From Bradyrhizobium sp. 164 (GTDB taxonomy: Bacteria > Pseudomonadota > Alphaproteobacteria > Rhizobiales > Xanthobacteraceae), in assembly GCF_023073715.1 (NCBI RefSeq), contig NZ_JADPKA010000050.1:1-64000 (forward strand): a stretch of 64,000 nt of DNA. Direction: 5' to 3'. Positions 25,376 through 34,386 of the stretch are shown in pieces (positions within the stretch are counted from its first letter, which is position 1; every line of letters begins with the position of its first letter). The position numbers and the translations under genes are program-made. The notes under the pieces are model-generated. The model made no database searches, was not told the origin of the DNA, and saw only the letters and a list, made by a program, of their open reading frames with translations.

Positions 25376-25663
25376 GAAAATACCCGTGAAAAAATGGAAC
25401 CGCCAGTTCCAGAATGGGCTCAAGTGGTTAAGGATCACGAACCAGCAGGGCGAGCCGCGTGCTTTGCGGAGATAAAGCGGCGCTTTCGCGGCTCTCTTGA
25501 CGCGGAGCCGCCTCATAGCCCATATGTGGCCGCATGAACGGTCTCCTCGCCATTTGCGCCATTTGCCGCGAGATTACGAGCTAGCGATTCGCTGGCTGGA
25601 GCCGTCTTTTCTCAAAAACATTGAGAGCCTTGGACGCCCGGCCAACAGCCGACGGGTATCCAT

Positions 25664-27046
25664 ATGGAATTGCGCCTCTACGATACGCTGAGCCGGGAAA
25701 AGCGGACCTTTGTACCGCTCGATGCCAACATCGTGCGCATGTATGTCTGCGGACCGACCGTCTATGACTTCGCCCATATTGGCAATGCGCGGCCGGTGAT
25801 CGTGTTCGACGTGCTGTTTCGGCTGCTGCGCCATCTCTATGGCGAGGCGCATGTCAAATATGTCCGCAACATCACGGACGTCGACGACAAGATCAACGAC
25901 CGCGCCGCGCGGGATTTTCCCGGCCTGCCGCTGAACGAGGCGATCCGCAAGGTCACGGAGGAGACGGGCCGGCAGTTTCATGCCGACGTCGATGCGCTGG
26001 GCGCGCTTCGACCGAGCGTCGAGCCGCGCGCGACCGAGCATGTCGGCGAGATGCGCGAGATCATCGAAAAACTCGTCGCCGGCGGCTTTGCCTATGTCGC
26101 TGAGGATCATGTGCTGTTCTCGCCGCAGGCAATGAACGCGGCCAATGCCGGCCTGCCGCGCTACGGCGCGCTATCCAATCGCTCGCTGGACGAGATGGTC
26201 GCCGGCGCCCGCGTCGATGTCGCGCCCTACAAGAAGGGCAACACCGACTTCGTGCTGTGGAAGCCATCAAAGCCGGGCGAGCCGTCATGGCCATCGCCGG
26301 CGGGCATCGCCGCGCAGGGACGCCCGGGCTGGCACATCGAGTGCTCGGCAATGGCCTGGAAGCATCTCGGCGAGCATTTCGACATCCATGGCGGCGGTAT
26401 CGATCTCGTGTTTCCGCATCACGAGAACGAGATCGCGCAGACCTGCTGCGCCTTCCACCAGCAGCGCATGGCGAACTACTGGATGCACAACGGCTTCCTG
26501 CAGGTCGAGAGTGAGAAGATGTCGAAGAGCCTCGGCAACTTCATCACCATCCATGAGCTGCTTGCGGATTGGCCGGGTGAGGTGCTGCGTCTGAACATGC
26601 TGAAGACGCATTACCGCTCGCCGATCGACTGGACCATGAAATCGCTGGAGGAGAGCGCCAAGACGCTCGACGACTGGTATCGCGTTGCGGCCGACGTCGA
26701 ATCCGGCAGGCCGGCAGCATCCGTGGTCGAGCCGCTGCTGGACGACCTCAACACGTCCCTTGCGATCGCGGCGCTGCACGGCTTGCGCGGCAGCGACGTG
26801 AACGGCTTGGCGGGATCGTTGCGGCTGCTCGGTTTTCTCTCCGAGAGCGCTGCGCAATGGGAAAGCCGCAAGCAGCAGGCGAGCGGCATCGATGCGAAGG
26901 AAGTCGAACGCCTGATCGCGGAACGGACGGCCGCCCGTCGTCGTAAGGACTTTGGGGAGTCCGATCGCATCCGCGATCTGCTCGCCGCGATGGGCGTTGC
27001 GATCAAGGACTCCAAGGAAGGCACGACCTGGGAGATTGCGCGATGA
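25664..27046 (+). CDS. cysS: cysteinyl-tRNA synthetase
   Basis: A class I aminoacyl-tRNA synthetase that charges tRNA-Cys. The 460-residue protein has MYVCGPTVYDFAHIGNARP with the HIGH-like HIGN at about residue 36. The zinc-binding cysteine and histidine residues (Cys29, HIECSAMAWKHLG, HHENEIAQTCC) are present, as is the KMSKS motif in EKMSKSLGNF near residue 285. The C-terminal anticodon-binding helices end in the conserved IKDSKEGTTWEI. It is the first gene of a coupled unit: its TGA overlaps the ATG of a 37-codon ORF. Confidence 0.97.
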   Translation: MELRLYDTLSREKRTFVPLDANIVRMYVCGPTVYDFAHIGNARPVIVFDVLFRLLRHLYGEAHVKYVRNITDVDDKINDRAARDFPGLPLNEAIRKVTEETGRQFHADVDALGALRPSVEPRATEHVGEMREIIEKLVAGGFAYVAEDHVLFSPQAMNAANAGLPRYGALSNRSLDEMVAGARVDVAPYKKGNTDFVLWKPSKPGEPSWPSPAGIAAQGRPGWHIECSAMAWKHLGEHFDIHGGGIDLVFPHHENEIAQTCCAFHQQRMANYWMHNGFLQVESEKMSKSLGNFITIHELLADWPGEVLRLNMLKTHYRSPIDWTMKSLEESAKTLDDWYRVAADVESGRPAASVVEPLLDDLNTSLAIAALHGLRGSDVNGLAGSLRLLGFLSESAAQWESRKQQASGIDAKEVERLIAERTAARRRKDFGESDRIRDLLAAMGVAIKDSKEGTTWEIAR

Positions 27047-27156
27047 AGCGGCCCGACACGCCTTTTCCGCGGCACTGGCTCTACTACATCGCGCTGAAGA
27101 TCGCACTGCTCGGCGCGGCCGTGGCGATCGTGCTGAAACTCTATGGGATGTGGTGA
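27043..27156 (+). CDS. 37-aa single-pass membrane protein
   Basis: A short ORF starting in the ATGA overlap with the cysS stop and ending in TGA at 27154-27156, just before the GNAT gene. The product is MKRPDTPFPRHW followed by a 20-odd-residue hydrophobic helix (YYIALKIALLGAAVAIVLKL) and ends YGMW. Basic residues before the helix predict an N-in orientation. The stop-start overlap and the clear membrane helix argue that it is translated. Its function is unknown. Confidence 0.65.
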   Translation: MKRPDTPFPRHWLYYIALKIALLGAAVAIVLKLYGMW

Positions 27157-27161
27157 AGACC

Positions 27162-27653
27162 ATGGGACAGACTTTGCCAAAGCCCGCACTCAGGCCGTTC
27201 CTGCCGGCCGACGTGCCGGTGCTCGCCGCGATCTTCACCGCCAGCATCGAGGAGCTGACCGGCGACGATTATAGCGAGGCGCAGCAGCAGGCCTGGATGG
27301 AGACGGCGGAAAGCGAAGAGTTCGGCAAGCGGCTCGCCGCCGACCTGACCCTGGTCGCGACGCTGGAAGGCTCGCCCATCGGTTTCGCCTCGCTGCGCGG
27401 CAACGATCATATCCGCATGCTCTATGTGCATCCCGGAGTGAGCGGGCAGGGCGTTGCGACCATGCTGGTCGATGCGCTGGAGAAGCTTGCCGGCGGCCGC
27501 GGTGCGACGAGCCTCTCGGTCGACGCCAGCGACACCGCACAGGGCTTCTTCGCCAAGCGCGGCTACACCGCCCAGCAGCGCAACAGCGTCACCGTCAATG
27601 ATGAGTGGCTCGCCAACACGACCATGAAGAAGACGCTTGGAGCGCCGCAATGA
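27162..27653 (+). CDS. GNAT-family N-acetyltransferase
   Basis: A 163-residue acetyltransferase of the GNAT fold, which transfers acetyl from acetyl-CoA to an amine. The CoA-binding motif A is RMLYVHPGVSGQGVATMLVDALE around residues 85-107 (Q-x-x-G-x-A type). The C-terminal strand (AQGFFAKRGYTAQQ) is also typical. The substrate is unknown. The start is ATG 27162, five bases after the small ORF's stop; a GTG at 27153 is also in frame. Its stop overlaps the start of cimA (ATGA), so translation is coupled. Confidence 0.85.
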   Translation: MGQTLPKPALRPFLPADVPVLAAIFTASIEELTGDDYSEAQQQAWMETAESEEFGKRLAADLTLVATLEGSPIGFASLRGNDHIRMLYVHPGVSGQGVATMLVDALEKLAGGRGATSLSVDASDTAQGFFAKRGYTAQQRNSVTVNDEWLANTTMKKTLGAPQ

Positions 27654-29248
27654 GCAAGGAGCGTCTCTATCTGTTCGACACCACGCTGCGCGACGGCGCG
27701 CAGACCAACGGCGTCGATTTCACGCTGGCCGACAAGCAAGTCATCGCGGCGATGCTCGATGATCTCGGCATCGACTATATCGAGGGCGGCTATCCCGGCG
27801 CCAATCCGCTCGATAGCGAATTTTTTGCGACCAAGCCCAAGCTTAATCATGCGCGCTTTATCGCCTTCGGCATGACGCGGCGGGCCGGGCGCTCGGTCTC
27901 CAACGACCCTGGTGTCGCCGGGTTGCTGGAAGCAAAGGCCGACGCGATCTGCTTCGTGGCGAAGTCATCGGCCTATCAGGTGCGCGTTGCGCTGGAGACG
28001 ACGAAGGAGGAAAACCTCGCCTCGATTCGCGACAGCGTCGCGGCTGCGAATGCCGCCGGCCGCGAGGTAATGCTCGACTGCGAGCACTTCTTCGACGGCT
28101 ACAAGGAAGAGGCGGCGTTCGCGCTCGCCTGCGCCAAGGCCGCCTATGAGGCCGGCGCGCGCTGGGTGGTGCTGTGCGACACCAATGGCGGAACCATGCC
28201 TGACGAGGTCGAGGACATCGTCACCGAAGTGACGAAGCACATCCCCGGCGATCACGTCGGCATCCATGCCCATAACGACACCGAGCAGGCGGTGGCCAAC
28301 TCGCTCGCTGCGGTGCGTGCCGGCGCACGGCAGATCCAGGGCACGCTGAACGGCCTTGGCGAGCGCTGCGGCAACGCCAATCTCTGCTCGCTGATCCCGA
28401 CGCTGAGGTTAAAGAAGGGCTTTGCCGACGCCTTCGAGATCGGCGTCACGGCCGAGAAGCTGGCAACGCTGGTCAAGGTCTCGCGCACGCTCGACGACAT
28501 GCTCAATCGCGTGCCGAACCGGCATGCGGCCTATGTCGGCGAGAGCGCCTTTGTCACCAAGACGGGCATTCATGCCTCCGCCGTGCTGAAGGATCCACAG
28601 ACCTACGAGCACGTCCTGCCGGAACTGGTCGGCAACCACCGCAAGGTGCTGGTCTCCGACCAGGCCGGACGCTCCAACGTCATTGCCGAGCTCGATCGCG
28701 CCGGCATTCCTTACGAGAAGAGCGATCCGAAGCTGACGCGCCTCGTCGAGGAATTGAAGGCGCGCGAGGCGGCGGGCTACGCCTACGAATCCGCAAACGC
28801 CTCGTTCGAGCTCCTGGCGCGCCGGACGCTCGGGAAGGTGCCGCACTATTTCGAGGTCGAGCAGTTCGACGTCAATGTCGAGCAGCGCTACAATTCGCAT
28901 GGCGAGCGCGTCACCGTCGCTTTGGCCGTGGTCAAGGTCGACGTCGCCGGCGAGCGCCTGATTTCAGCCGCCGAGGGTAACGGTCCCGTCAACGCGCTCG
29001 ACGTCGCCTTGCGAAAGGATCTCGGCAAGTACCAGACCTACATCGAGGGCTTGAAACTAATCGACTATCGCGTGCGTATCCTGAACGGCGGCACCGGTGC
29101 GGTCACGCGCGTCCTGATCGAGAGCGAGGACGAGAACGGCGACAGTTGGACCACGGTCGGGGTGTCTCCGAACATCATCGACGCTTCGTTCCAGGCGCTG
29201 ATGGATTCGGTGATCTACAAGCTGGTGAAGTCGGGGGCGCCGGCGTAG
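27650..29248 (+). CDS. cimA: (R)-citramalate synthase
   Basis: Condenses pyruvate and acetyl-CoA to citramalate, the first step of a threonine-independent isoleucine route. The 532-residue protein belongs to the isopropylmalate synthase-like family: DTTLRDGAQTNGVDF at residue 11, the metal-binding HAHNDTEQAVANS, and GLGERCGNANL mid-protein. A C-terminal LeuA allosteric dimer domain (about residues 415-525) probably gives feedback inhibition by isoleucine. The product length and the DGAQ motif fit cimA rather than leuA. It is the last gene of the cysS operon, and a 26-bp perfect palindrome follows its stop. Confidence 0.93.
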   Translation: MSKERLYLFDTTLRDGAQTNGVDFTLADKQVIAAMLDDLGIDYIEGGYPGANPLDSEFFATKPKLNHARFIAFGMTRRAGRSVSNDPGVAGLLEAKADAICFVAKSSAYQVRVALETTKEENLASIRDSVAAANAAGREVMLDCEHFFDGYKEEAAFALACAKAAYEAGARWVVLCDTNGGTMPDEVEDIVTEVTKHIPGDHVGIHAHNDTEQAVANSLAAVRAGARQIQGTLNGLGERCGNANLCSLIPTLRLKKGFADAFEIGVTAEKLATLVKVSRTLDDMLNRVPNRHAAYVGESAFVTKTGIHASAVLKDPQTYEHVLPELVGNHRKVLVSDQAGRSNVIAELDRAGIPYEKSDPKLTRLVEELKAREAAGYAYESANASFELLARRTLGKVPHYFEVEQFDVNVEQRYNSHGERVTVALAVVKVDVAGERLISAAEGNGPVNALDVALRKDLGKYQTYIEGLKLIDYRVRILNGGTGAVTRVLIESEDENGDSWTTVGVSPNIIDASFQALMDSVIYKLVKSGAPA

Positions 29249-29258
29249 CTATCAGGGA

Positions 29259-29336
29259 GTCATTCCGGGGCGGTCCGCAGGGCCGAACCCGGAATCTCGA
29301 GATTCCGGGTTCACGCTTCGCGTGCCCCGGAACGAC
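29259..29336. repeat. palindromic intergenic repeat with a 26-bp perfect inner palindrome
   Basis: Outer arms GTCATTCCGGGGC (29259-29271) and GCCCCGGAACGAC (29324-29336) match at 12 of 13 positions. Inside, 29286-29311 is a perfect 26-bp palindrome centred on CTCGAG. Elements of this composition recur between genes in Bradyrhizobium (from memory). It sits just after the cimA stop and could end that transcript. Confidence 0.75.
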
Positions 29337-29359
29337 AGCGGAGAGGGGGAGCGCGACCA

Positions 29360-29737
29360 ATGATCGATCACATCTCCGTCGGCGTCAGCGATCTCGATCG
29401 CGCCGCAAAATTCTACGAGGCCGCGCTCTCCGCGCTCGGCCTCACGCGCCTCGTGACGCGACCGCGGACGGTCGGCTTCGGCAAGGCCTATCCAGAGTTC
29501 TGGATCAACTTGCGCGAGGGCATGCCGCACGTCCCGCCGGAGAGCGGCGTGCACATCTGCCTGCGGGCGAAGACGACTGATGAGGTCGATGCGTTTCACG
29601 CCGCCGCGCTGTCCGCCGGCGGTGCCTCCGATGGCGCGCCCGGCCTCCGCCCCCACGATCGCGTGCGCTATTATGCGGCGTTCGTCAGCGATCCCGACGG
29701 CAATCGCATCGAGGCGGTGACGTTTCCGAGCGCGTAA
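29360..29737 (+). CDS. VOC-family (glyoxalase-like) protein
   Basis: A 125-residue single-domain vicinal-oxygen-chelate protein. The two beta-alpha-beta-beta-beta modules show MIDHISVGVSDLDRAAKFYE at the start and VSDPDGNRIEAVTF at the end. The expected metal ligands His4 and the C-terminal Glu are present; the His in the second half (SGVHICLRAK) is also there. Members include glyoxalases, dioxygenases and resistance proteins, so the reaction cannot be named. It stands alone after the repeat. Confidence 0.83.
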   Translation: MIDHISVGVSDLDRAAKFYEAALSALGLTRLVTRPRTVGFGKAYPEFWINLREGMPHVPPESGVHICLRAKTTDEVDAFHAAALSAGGASDGAPGLRPHDRVRYYAAFVSDPDGNRIEAVTFPSA

Positions 29738-29740
29738 TCC

Positions 29741-30346
29741 TTACAGCCGGCGTGCCACTTCCGGAGCCATCTGCTTTTCCGCCTCGGCGACCTGGGCGGC
29801 GGCTGCCTTCAGCTTCGGTAAAATATCCTCGACGCGATCGGCCTTGAGGATGTCGATCGACAGGCCGGCGCGGATGAACTCGGTCTGGCGCATATGCGAC
29901 AAGAGCGAGAACAGCGGCTCCCAGAAATTGTCGATGTTGGCGAGCAGCACCGGCTTGGCGTGACGGCCGAGCTGCTTCCAGGTCATCTGCTCGACCAGCT
30001 CCTCCAGCGTGCCGACGCCGCCCGGCAGCGCCACGAAGGCATCGGAGCGTTCGAACATCAGCCGCTTGCGCTCGTGCATGTCGGGGGTGACGATCATCTC
30101 CTGCACCCGCGTCAGCGCGTTCTCGCGCAGCCGCAGGAAGTCGGGGATGATGCCGGTGACGGTGCCGCCGTGATCCAGCACGGAGGTCGCGACCGCGCCC
30201 ATCAGGCCAAGCGAGCCGCCGCCATAGACCAGGCGGATGTTGTTCTCGGCGAGCGCCTTGCCGAATGCCTTGGCACCTTCGGTAAAGTTGGGATTGGTTC
30301 CGGGGCCGGAGCCGCAATAGACACAGACGGTTTTGATTGTGCTCAT
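29741..30346 (-). CDS. LOG-family protein (cytokinin riboside phosphoribohydrolase-like)
   Basis: A ~201-residue Rossmann-fold protein of the LOG family (TIGR00730). Members cleave cytokinin riboside 5'-monophosphates, or more generally AMP-type nucleotides, to free base and ribose phosphate. The signatures are VYCGSGPGTNPNF near residue 10, YGGGSLGLMG and the catalytic PGGVGTLEELVEQMTW around residue 105. I prefer MSTIKTV as start; MAPMSTIK 9 bp upstream is equally in frame. In a plant-associated rhizobium a cytokinin-releasing role is possible, but it is not shown by the sequence. Confidence 0.9.
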   Translation of the reverse strand: MSTIKTVCVYCGSGPGTNPNFTEGAKAFGKALAENNIRLVYGGGSLGLMGAVATSVLDHGGTVTGIIPDFLRLRENALTRVQEMIVTPDMHERKRLMFERSDAFVALPGGVGTLEELVEQMTWKQLGRHAKPVLLANIDNFWEPLFSLLSHMRQTEFIRAGLSIDILKADRVEDILPKLKAAAAQVAEAEKQMAPEVARRL

Positions 30347-30547
30347 TGGTGCCATGATGCATTGCAGCGAAGAGGCGTCAAGCCAAATCCGTGATTCGGT
30401 ACTCCCGGAAATCTACCGGCAAATAGCGACAAACAATCGAAGATTCGCCATCTGGCGGGGTGCGCTGGCATCGGGAAGGCTCTATATGACGGGCGAAAAT
30501 CGCAAATCGTAACGCCGCCCGCATCCGGCGGGCTTTCAGGCTTTTTG

Positions 30548-32506
30548 ATGGACCAACCTCAATCGTTCGACGGCGCCGACGTTCCTGATCCTCCCGCGGG
30601 GCAAGGGCTGGAGCGGGCCACGCTGATGGGCACGCTGGCGCATCTGTGGCCCTATATCTGGCCGGGCGACCGCTTCGACCTGAAGATGCGGGTGGTCTGG
30701 TCGCTGGTGCTGCTGCTCGCCGCAAAGCTGATCACGCTCGCGGTGCCGTTCAGCTTCAAATGGGCGACGGACGCGCTGACCGGCGCCAACACGGCGCCGG
30801 TGCAGGCGGACAATTGGCAGCTCTGGGTTATCGCCCCGCCGCTGCTGCTGACCGCGAGCTACGGCGCGATGCGCATCCTGATGGCCGTGCTGACGCAATG
30901 GCGCGACGGCATCTTCGCCCGCGTCGCCATGCATGCAGTGCGCAAGCTTGCGACCATCACCTTCATTCACATGCACGAGTTGTCGCTGCGCTTCCACCTC
31001 GAGCGCAAGACCGGCGGTCTGACGCGGGTGCTCGAGCGCGGCCGCGAGGGCATCGAGGTCATCGTGCGCATGGTGATCCTGCAGCTGATCCCGACCATCG
31101 TCGAGGTCTCGCTGCTGATGGCCGTGCTGCTCTGGCAGTTCGATTGGCGCTACGTGGTCGCCACTCTGATCACGGTCACGCTCTACATGTATTACACCTA
31201 CATCGCGACCGAGTGGCGGATCGGCATTCGCCGCAAGATGAATGATTCCGACACCGAGGCGAACACCAAGGCAATCGACTCGCTGCTCAACTACGAGACC
31301 GTCAAATATTTCAGCGCGGAGGCGCGCGAGGCCCAGCGCTATGACAGATCGGTGGCGCGTTACGAGGAGGCGAGCGTCCGCACGTATACTTCGCTCGCGG
31401 TGCTCAATACCGGCCAGGCCGTGATCTTCACGCTCGGCCTGACCGCGACCATGCTGATGTGTGCGATCGGCGTGCGCAACGGCACCAACACGGTGGGCGA
31501 TTTCGTGCTGGTCAACGCCATGATGATCCAGCTCTACCAGCCCCTGAACTTCATGGGCATGGTCTATCGTGAGATCAAGCAGGCGATCATCGACATCGAG
31601 AAGATGTTTGGTGTGCTGGGCCGCGAGGCCGAGATCAAGGACGCGCCCGATGCGCAGCCGCTGGTCGTCTCCGCCGGCACCGTGCGCTTCGAGGACGTGC
31701 GCTTTGCCTATGAGCCGACGCGGCCGATCCTGAAGGGCATCAGCTTCGAGGTGCCGGCCGGCAAGACGGTCGCGATCGTCGGCCCCTCGGGTGCGGGCAA
31801 ATCGACGATCTCGCGGCTGCTATTCCGTCTCTATGACGTCTCCGGCGGAAAGATCTTGATCGACGGCCAGGATCTTCGCGACGTCACGCAGGCCTCGCTG
31901 CGCGCGTCCATCGGCATGGTGCCGCAGGACACCGTGCTGTTCAACGACACCATCCGCTACAACATCCGCTACGGCCGATGGGACGCCAGCGATGTCGAGG
32001 TCGAGGAGGCGGCGCGGCTGGCACAGATCGACCATTTCATCCGCTTGGCGCCGATGGGCTACGAGACCCAGGTCGGCGAGCGTGGCTTGAAGCTCTCCGG
32101 CGGCGAGAAACAGCGCGTCGCGATCGCGCGCACCGTCTTGAAGGCGCCGCCGATCCTGGTGCTCGACGAGGCCACCTCGGCGCTCGACACCCACACCGAG
32201 CACGAGATCCAGGGCGCGCTTGACCGCGTGGCCAAGAACCGCACTTCGCTGGTGATCGCGCACCGGCTCTCGACCATCGTCGGCGCCGACGAGATCATCG
32301 TGCTGGATCAGGGCCGTATCGCCGAGCGCGGCACCCACGCAAAGCTGCTCGCGCAGGGCGGCCTCTATGCCAGCATGTGGAACAGGCAGCGCGAGGCCGA
32401 GGCAGCGCGGGAGAAACTGGCCAAGATGGCCGACAGTAGCGAGGCACCCAACCGGGAGCCGCCGCCGGTCAATGATTCCCTGACGGCGCCTGCGGCGGCG
32501 GAGTGA
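30548..32506 (+). CDS. Atm1-type ABC exporter (fused permease/ATPase)
   Basis: A 652-residue half-transporter with an N-terminal membrane domain (about residues 45-345, six helices) and a C-terminal nucleotide-binding domain. Walker A is GPSGAGKST (about 412-420), the ABC signature LSGGEKQ is near 515, and Walker B ILVLDEATSALD near 536. The sequence around YYTYIATEWRIGIRRKMN and SLLNYETVKYFSAEAREA is typical of the Atm1/ABCB7/HMT1 group, which exports glutathione-bound metal or persulfide species linked to Fe-S supply. A TTG codon 3 bp upstream is not the start. It lies 87 bp before psd, which has its own ribosome site. Confidence 0.92.
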   Translation: MDQPQSFDGADVPDPPAGQGLERATLMGTLAHLWPYIWPGDRFDLKMRVVWSLVLLLAAKLITLAVPFSFKWATDALTGANTAPVQADNWQLWVIAPPLLLTASYGAMRILMAVLTQWRDGIFARVAMHAVRKLATITFIHMHELSLRFHLERKTGGLTRVLERGREGIEVIVRMVILQLIPTIVEVSLLMAVLLWQFDWRYVVATLITVTLYMYYTYIATEWRIGIRRKMNDSDTEANTKAIDSLLNYETVKYFSAEAREAQRYDRSVARYEEASVRTYTSLAVLNTGQAVIFTLGLTATMLMCAIGVRNGTNTVGDFVLVNAMMIQLYQPLNFMGMVYREIKQAIIDIEKMFGVLGREAEIKDAPDAQPLVVSAGTVRFEDVRFAYEPTRPILKGISFEVPAGKTVAIVGPSGAGKSTISRLLFRLYDVSGGKILIDGQDLRDVTQASLRASIGMVPQDTVLFNDTIRYNIRYGRWDASDVEVEEAARLAQIDHFIRLAPMGYETQVGERGLKLSGGEKQRVAIARTVLKAPPILVLDEATSALDTHTEHEIQGALDRVAKNRTSLVIAHRLSTIVGADEIIVLDQGRIAERGTHAKLLAQGGLYASMWNRQREAEAAREKLAKMADSSEAPNREPPPVNDSLTAPAAAE

Positions 32507-32593
32507 CCTTGTCTCGGGTGCCAACTCTGGCCTAAACAACTCCACCGCGCGGGACGGCCCCGTGCGCCGTCAACCCTTCAGCGGCAGAGAGCG

Positions 32594-33292
32594 ATGTCCA
32601 TTCTCGATTCGATCCAGCGTCAGATCCCGCCGATCCACAAGGAGGGCTATCCCTTCATCGGCGGTTTCGCGCTGGCAAGCCTGATCCTATTCTGGCTGTG
32701 GTCCCCTCTGGGGTGGATCGGCACGATCCTGACTGTGTGGTGCGCGCTGTTCTTCCGCGATCCCGTCAGGGTCACGCCGGTGCGCGAGGGGCTCGTGGTG
32801 TCGCCGGCTGACGGCCGCGTCTCGATGATCACCATGGCGCTCCCTCCGGCCGAGCTCGGGCTCGGCGACCGGCCGTTGCCGCGCATCTCGGTGTTCATGA
32901 GCGTGTTCAACTGCCACGTGAACCGCAGCCCGATCGCGGGCAGGGTGGACCGCATCGCCTACCGGCCCGGCCTGTTCATCAATGCCGAGCTCGACAAGGC
33001 GAGCGAGGACAATGAGCGAAACTCGCTGGTGATCACGACGCCCACGGCGCGGATCGGCGTGATCCAGATTGCCGGCCTCGTGGCCAAGCGCATCGTCTGC
33101 TTCGTCAAGGAAGGGCAGGCGATTGGCGCCGGTGAGCGCTTCGGTCTTATCCGCTTCGGCTCGCGGCTCGACGTCTATCTGCCGGTCGGTACCAAAGCGC
33201 TGGTATGGGAAGGGCAGACCGCGATCGCTGGCGAGACGATTTTGGCCGATCTTGCCGGGGACGACGCCAGCCGCACCTATCGCACCAATTAA
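32594..33292 (+). CDS. psd: phosphatidylserine decarboxylase proenzyme
   Basis: Makes phosphatidylethanolamine from phosphatidylserine at the inner membrane. The 232-residue proenzyme has two hydrophobic segments near the N-terminus (about 22-50), then FRDPVRVTPV and VVSPADGRV. The self-cleavage site RFGSRLD places the bond between Gly189 and Ser190; Ser190 becomes the pyruvoyl group. This is the short, archaeal-type Psd common in alphaproteobacteria. It is followed after 87 bp by pssA, which makes its substrate. Confidence 0.95.
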   Translation: MSILDSIQRQIPPIHKEGYPFIGGFALASLILFWLWSPLGWIGTILTVWCALFFRDPVRVTPVREGLVVSPADGRVSMITMALPPAELGLGDRPLPRISVFMSVFNCHVNRSPIAGRVDRIAYRPGLFINAELDKASEDNERNSLVITTPTARIGVIQIAGLVAKRIVCFVKEGQAIGAGERFGLIRFGSRLDVYLPVGTKALVWEGQTAIAGETILADLAGDDASRTYRTN

Positions 33293-33379
33293 CCAATAAG
33301 TCGTTCCAGGAAGCCGTTCCGCCGCAATGGCGGAGGGGAGCGCGGCTTGCTATATCTCGCCTTGAGGTGAGGACGAGCC

Positions 33380-34264
33380 ATGACGCCCTACGATTTCAAA
33401 GATCCTGACGCGCGCCGGCGGCGGTTCCGTCCGATTCCGGTGCGGATGCTGGTGCCCAACGTCATCACGCTGCTGGCGATCTGCGCCGGCCTGACCTCGA
33501 TCCGGCTGTCGATCGAGGGGCGGATGTCGCTCGCGGTCTATGCCATCGTGTTCGCGGCCGCGCTCGACGGCATCGACGGCCGCATCGCGCGCATGATCAA
33601 AGGCCAGTCCAAGTTCGGCGCCGAGCTCGATAGCCTCGCCGATTTCGTCAATTTTGGCGTTGCGCCCGGCCTGATGCTGTATTTCTGGCAATTGCACGAG
33701 CTCGGCAATGCCGGCTGGATCGCCGCGATGGTGTTCGCGATCTCGGGCGGTCTGCGCCTTGCCCGCTTCAACGCCACGATGGATGATCCGAACAAGCCGG
33801 CGTTTGCGGCCAATTTCTTCACCGGCGTGCCGGCGCCGGCCGGCGCCATCACCGTGCTGCTGCCGATCTATGTCGCGTTCCTCGATCTCGGACGCTGGCC
33901 CGCGGCGGTAACGGCAGGCTACACGCTCTTGATCGCCTTCCTGATGGTGTCGCGCCTGCCAGTGTTCTCCGGCAAGACCAAGCGCATGCGCGTGCCGCCC
34001 GAGCTGGTGCTGCCGGCGTTCGTCGCCGTCATCGTCTTCATCGCGCTGTTGATCGCCTATCCCTGGCACGTGCTGTCGATCGGCACGGTGCTCTATCTGC
34101 TCTGCCTGCCGCTCGGCTACAAATCCTACCGCGATCACGCGCGGGCGATGGAAACCACCGCGCCGGCGGGAGGTGAGGTCGCGTCACCGCCTTCGGCGCC
34201 GACGCTGGCGAATTTGTCCGAGCCGCCGCACGACGACGACGACCGGCCCGGACGGCTGCACTAA
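33380..34264 (+). CDS. pssA: CDP-diacylglycerol-serine O-phosphatidyltransferase
   Basis: Synthesises phosphatidylserine from CDP-diacylglycerol and serine. The 294-residue membrane protein carries the CDP-alcohol phosphotransferase motif DGxDGRxAR-x8-G-x3-D-x3-D, with Asp63, Asp66, Gly80, Asp84 and Asp88, and about seven membrane helices. The C-terminal tail (about 255-294) is Pro/Asp-rich. Together with psd it forms the PE branch of phospholipid synthesis. Confidence 0.95.
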   Translation: MTPYDFKDPDARRRRFRPIPVRMLVPNVITLLAICAGLTSIRLSIEGRMSLAVYAIVFAAALDGIDGRIARMIKGQSKFGAELDSLADFVNFGVAPGLMLYFWQLHELGNAGWIAAMVFAISGGLRLARFNATMDDPNKPAFAANFFTGVPAPAGAITVLLPIYVAFLDLGRWPAAVTAGYTLLIAFLMVSRLPVFSGKTKRMRVPPELVLPAFVAVIVFIALLIAYPWHVLSIGTVLYLLCLPLGYKSYRDHARAMETTAPAGGEVASPPSAPTLANLSEPPHDDDDRPGRLH

Positions 34265-34386
34265 GCGGCCACACGCGGATATCTGCCATGAGTCCCGCTG
34301 AGTTGGGTTGATGCCTGATCTCGGCTATATCGCCCTGTGACGGCGGCACCGCGCCAACAGCGGCCGCCAATTTGGGAGAGAACGCC

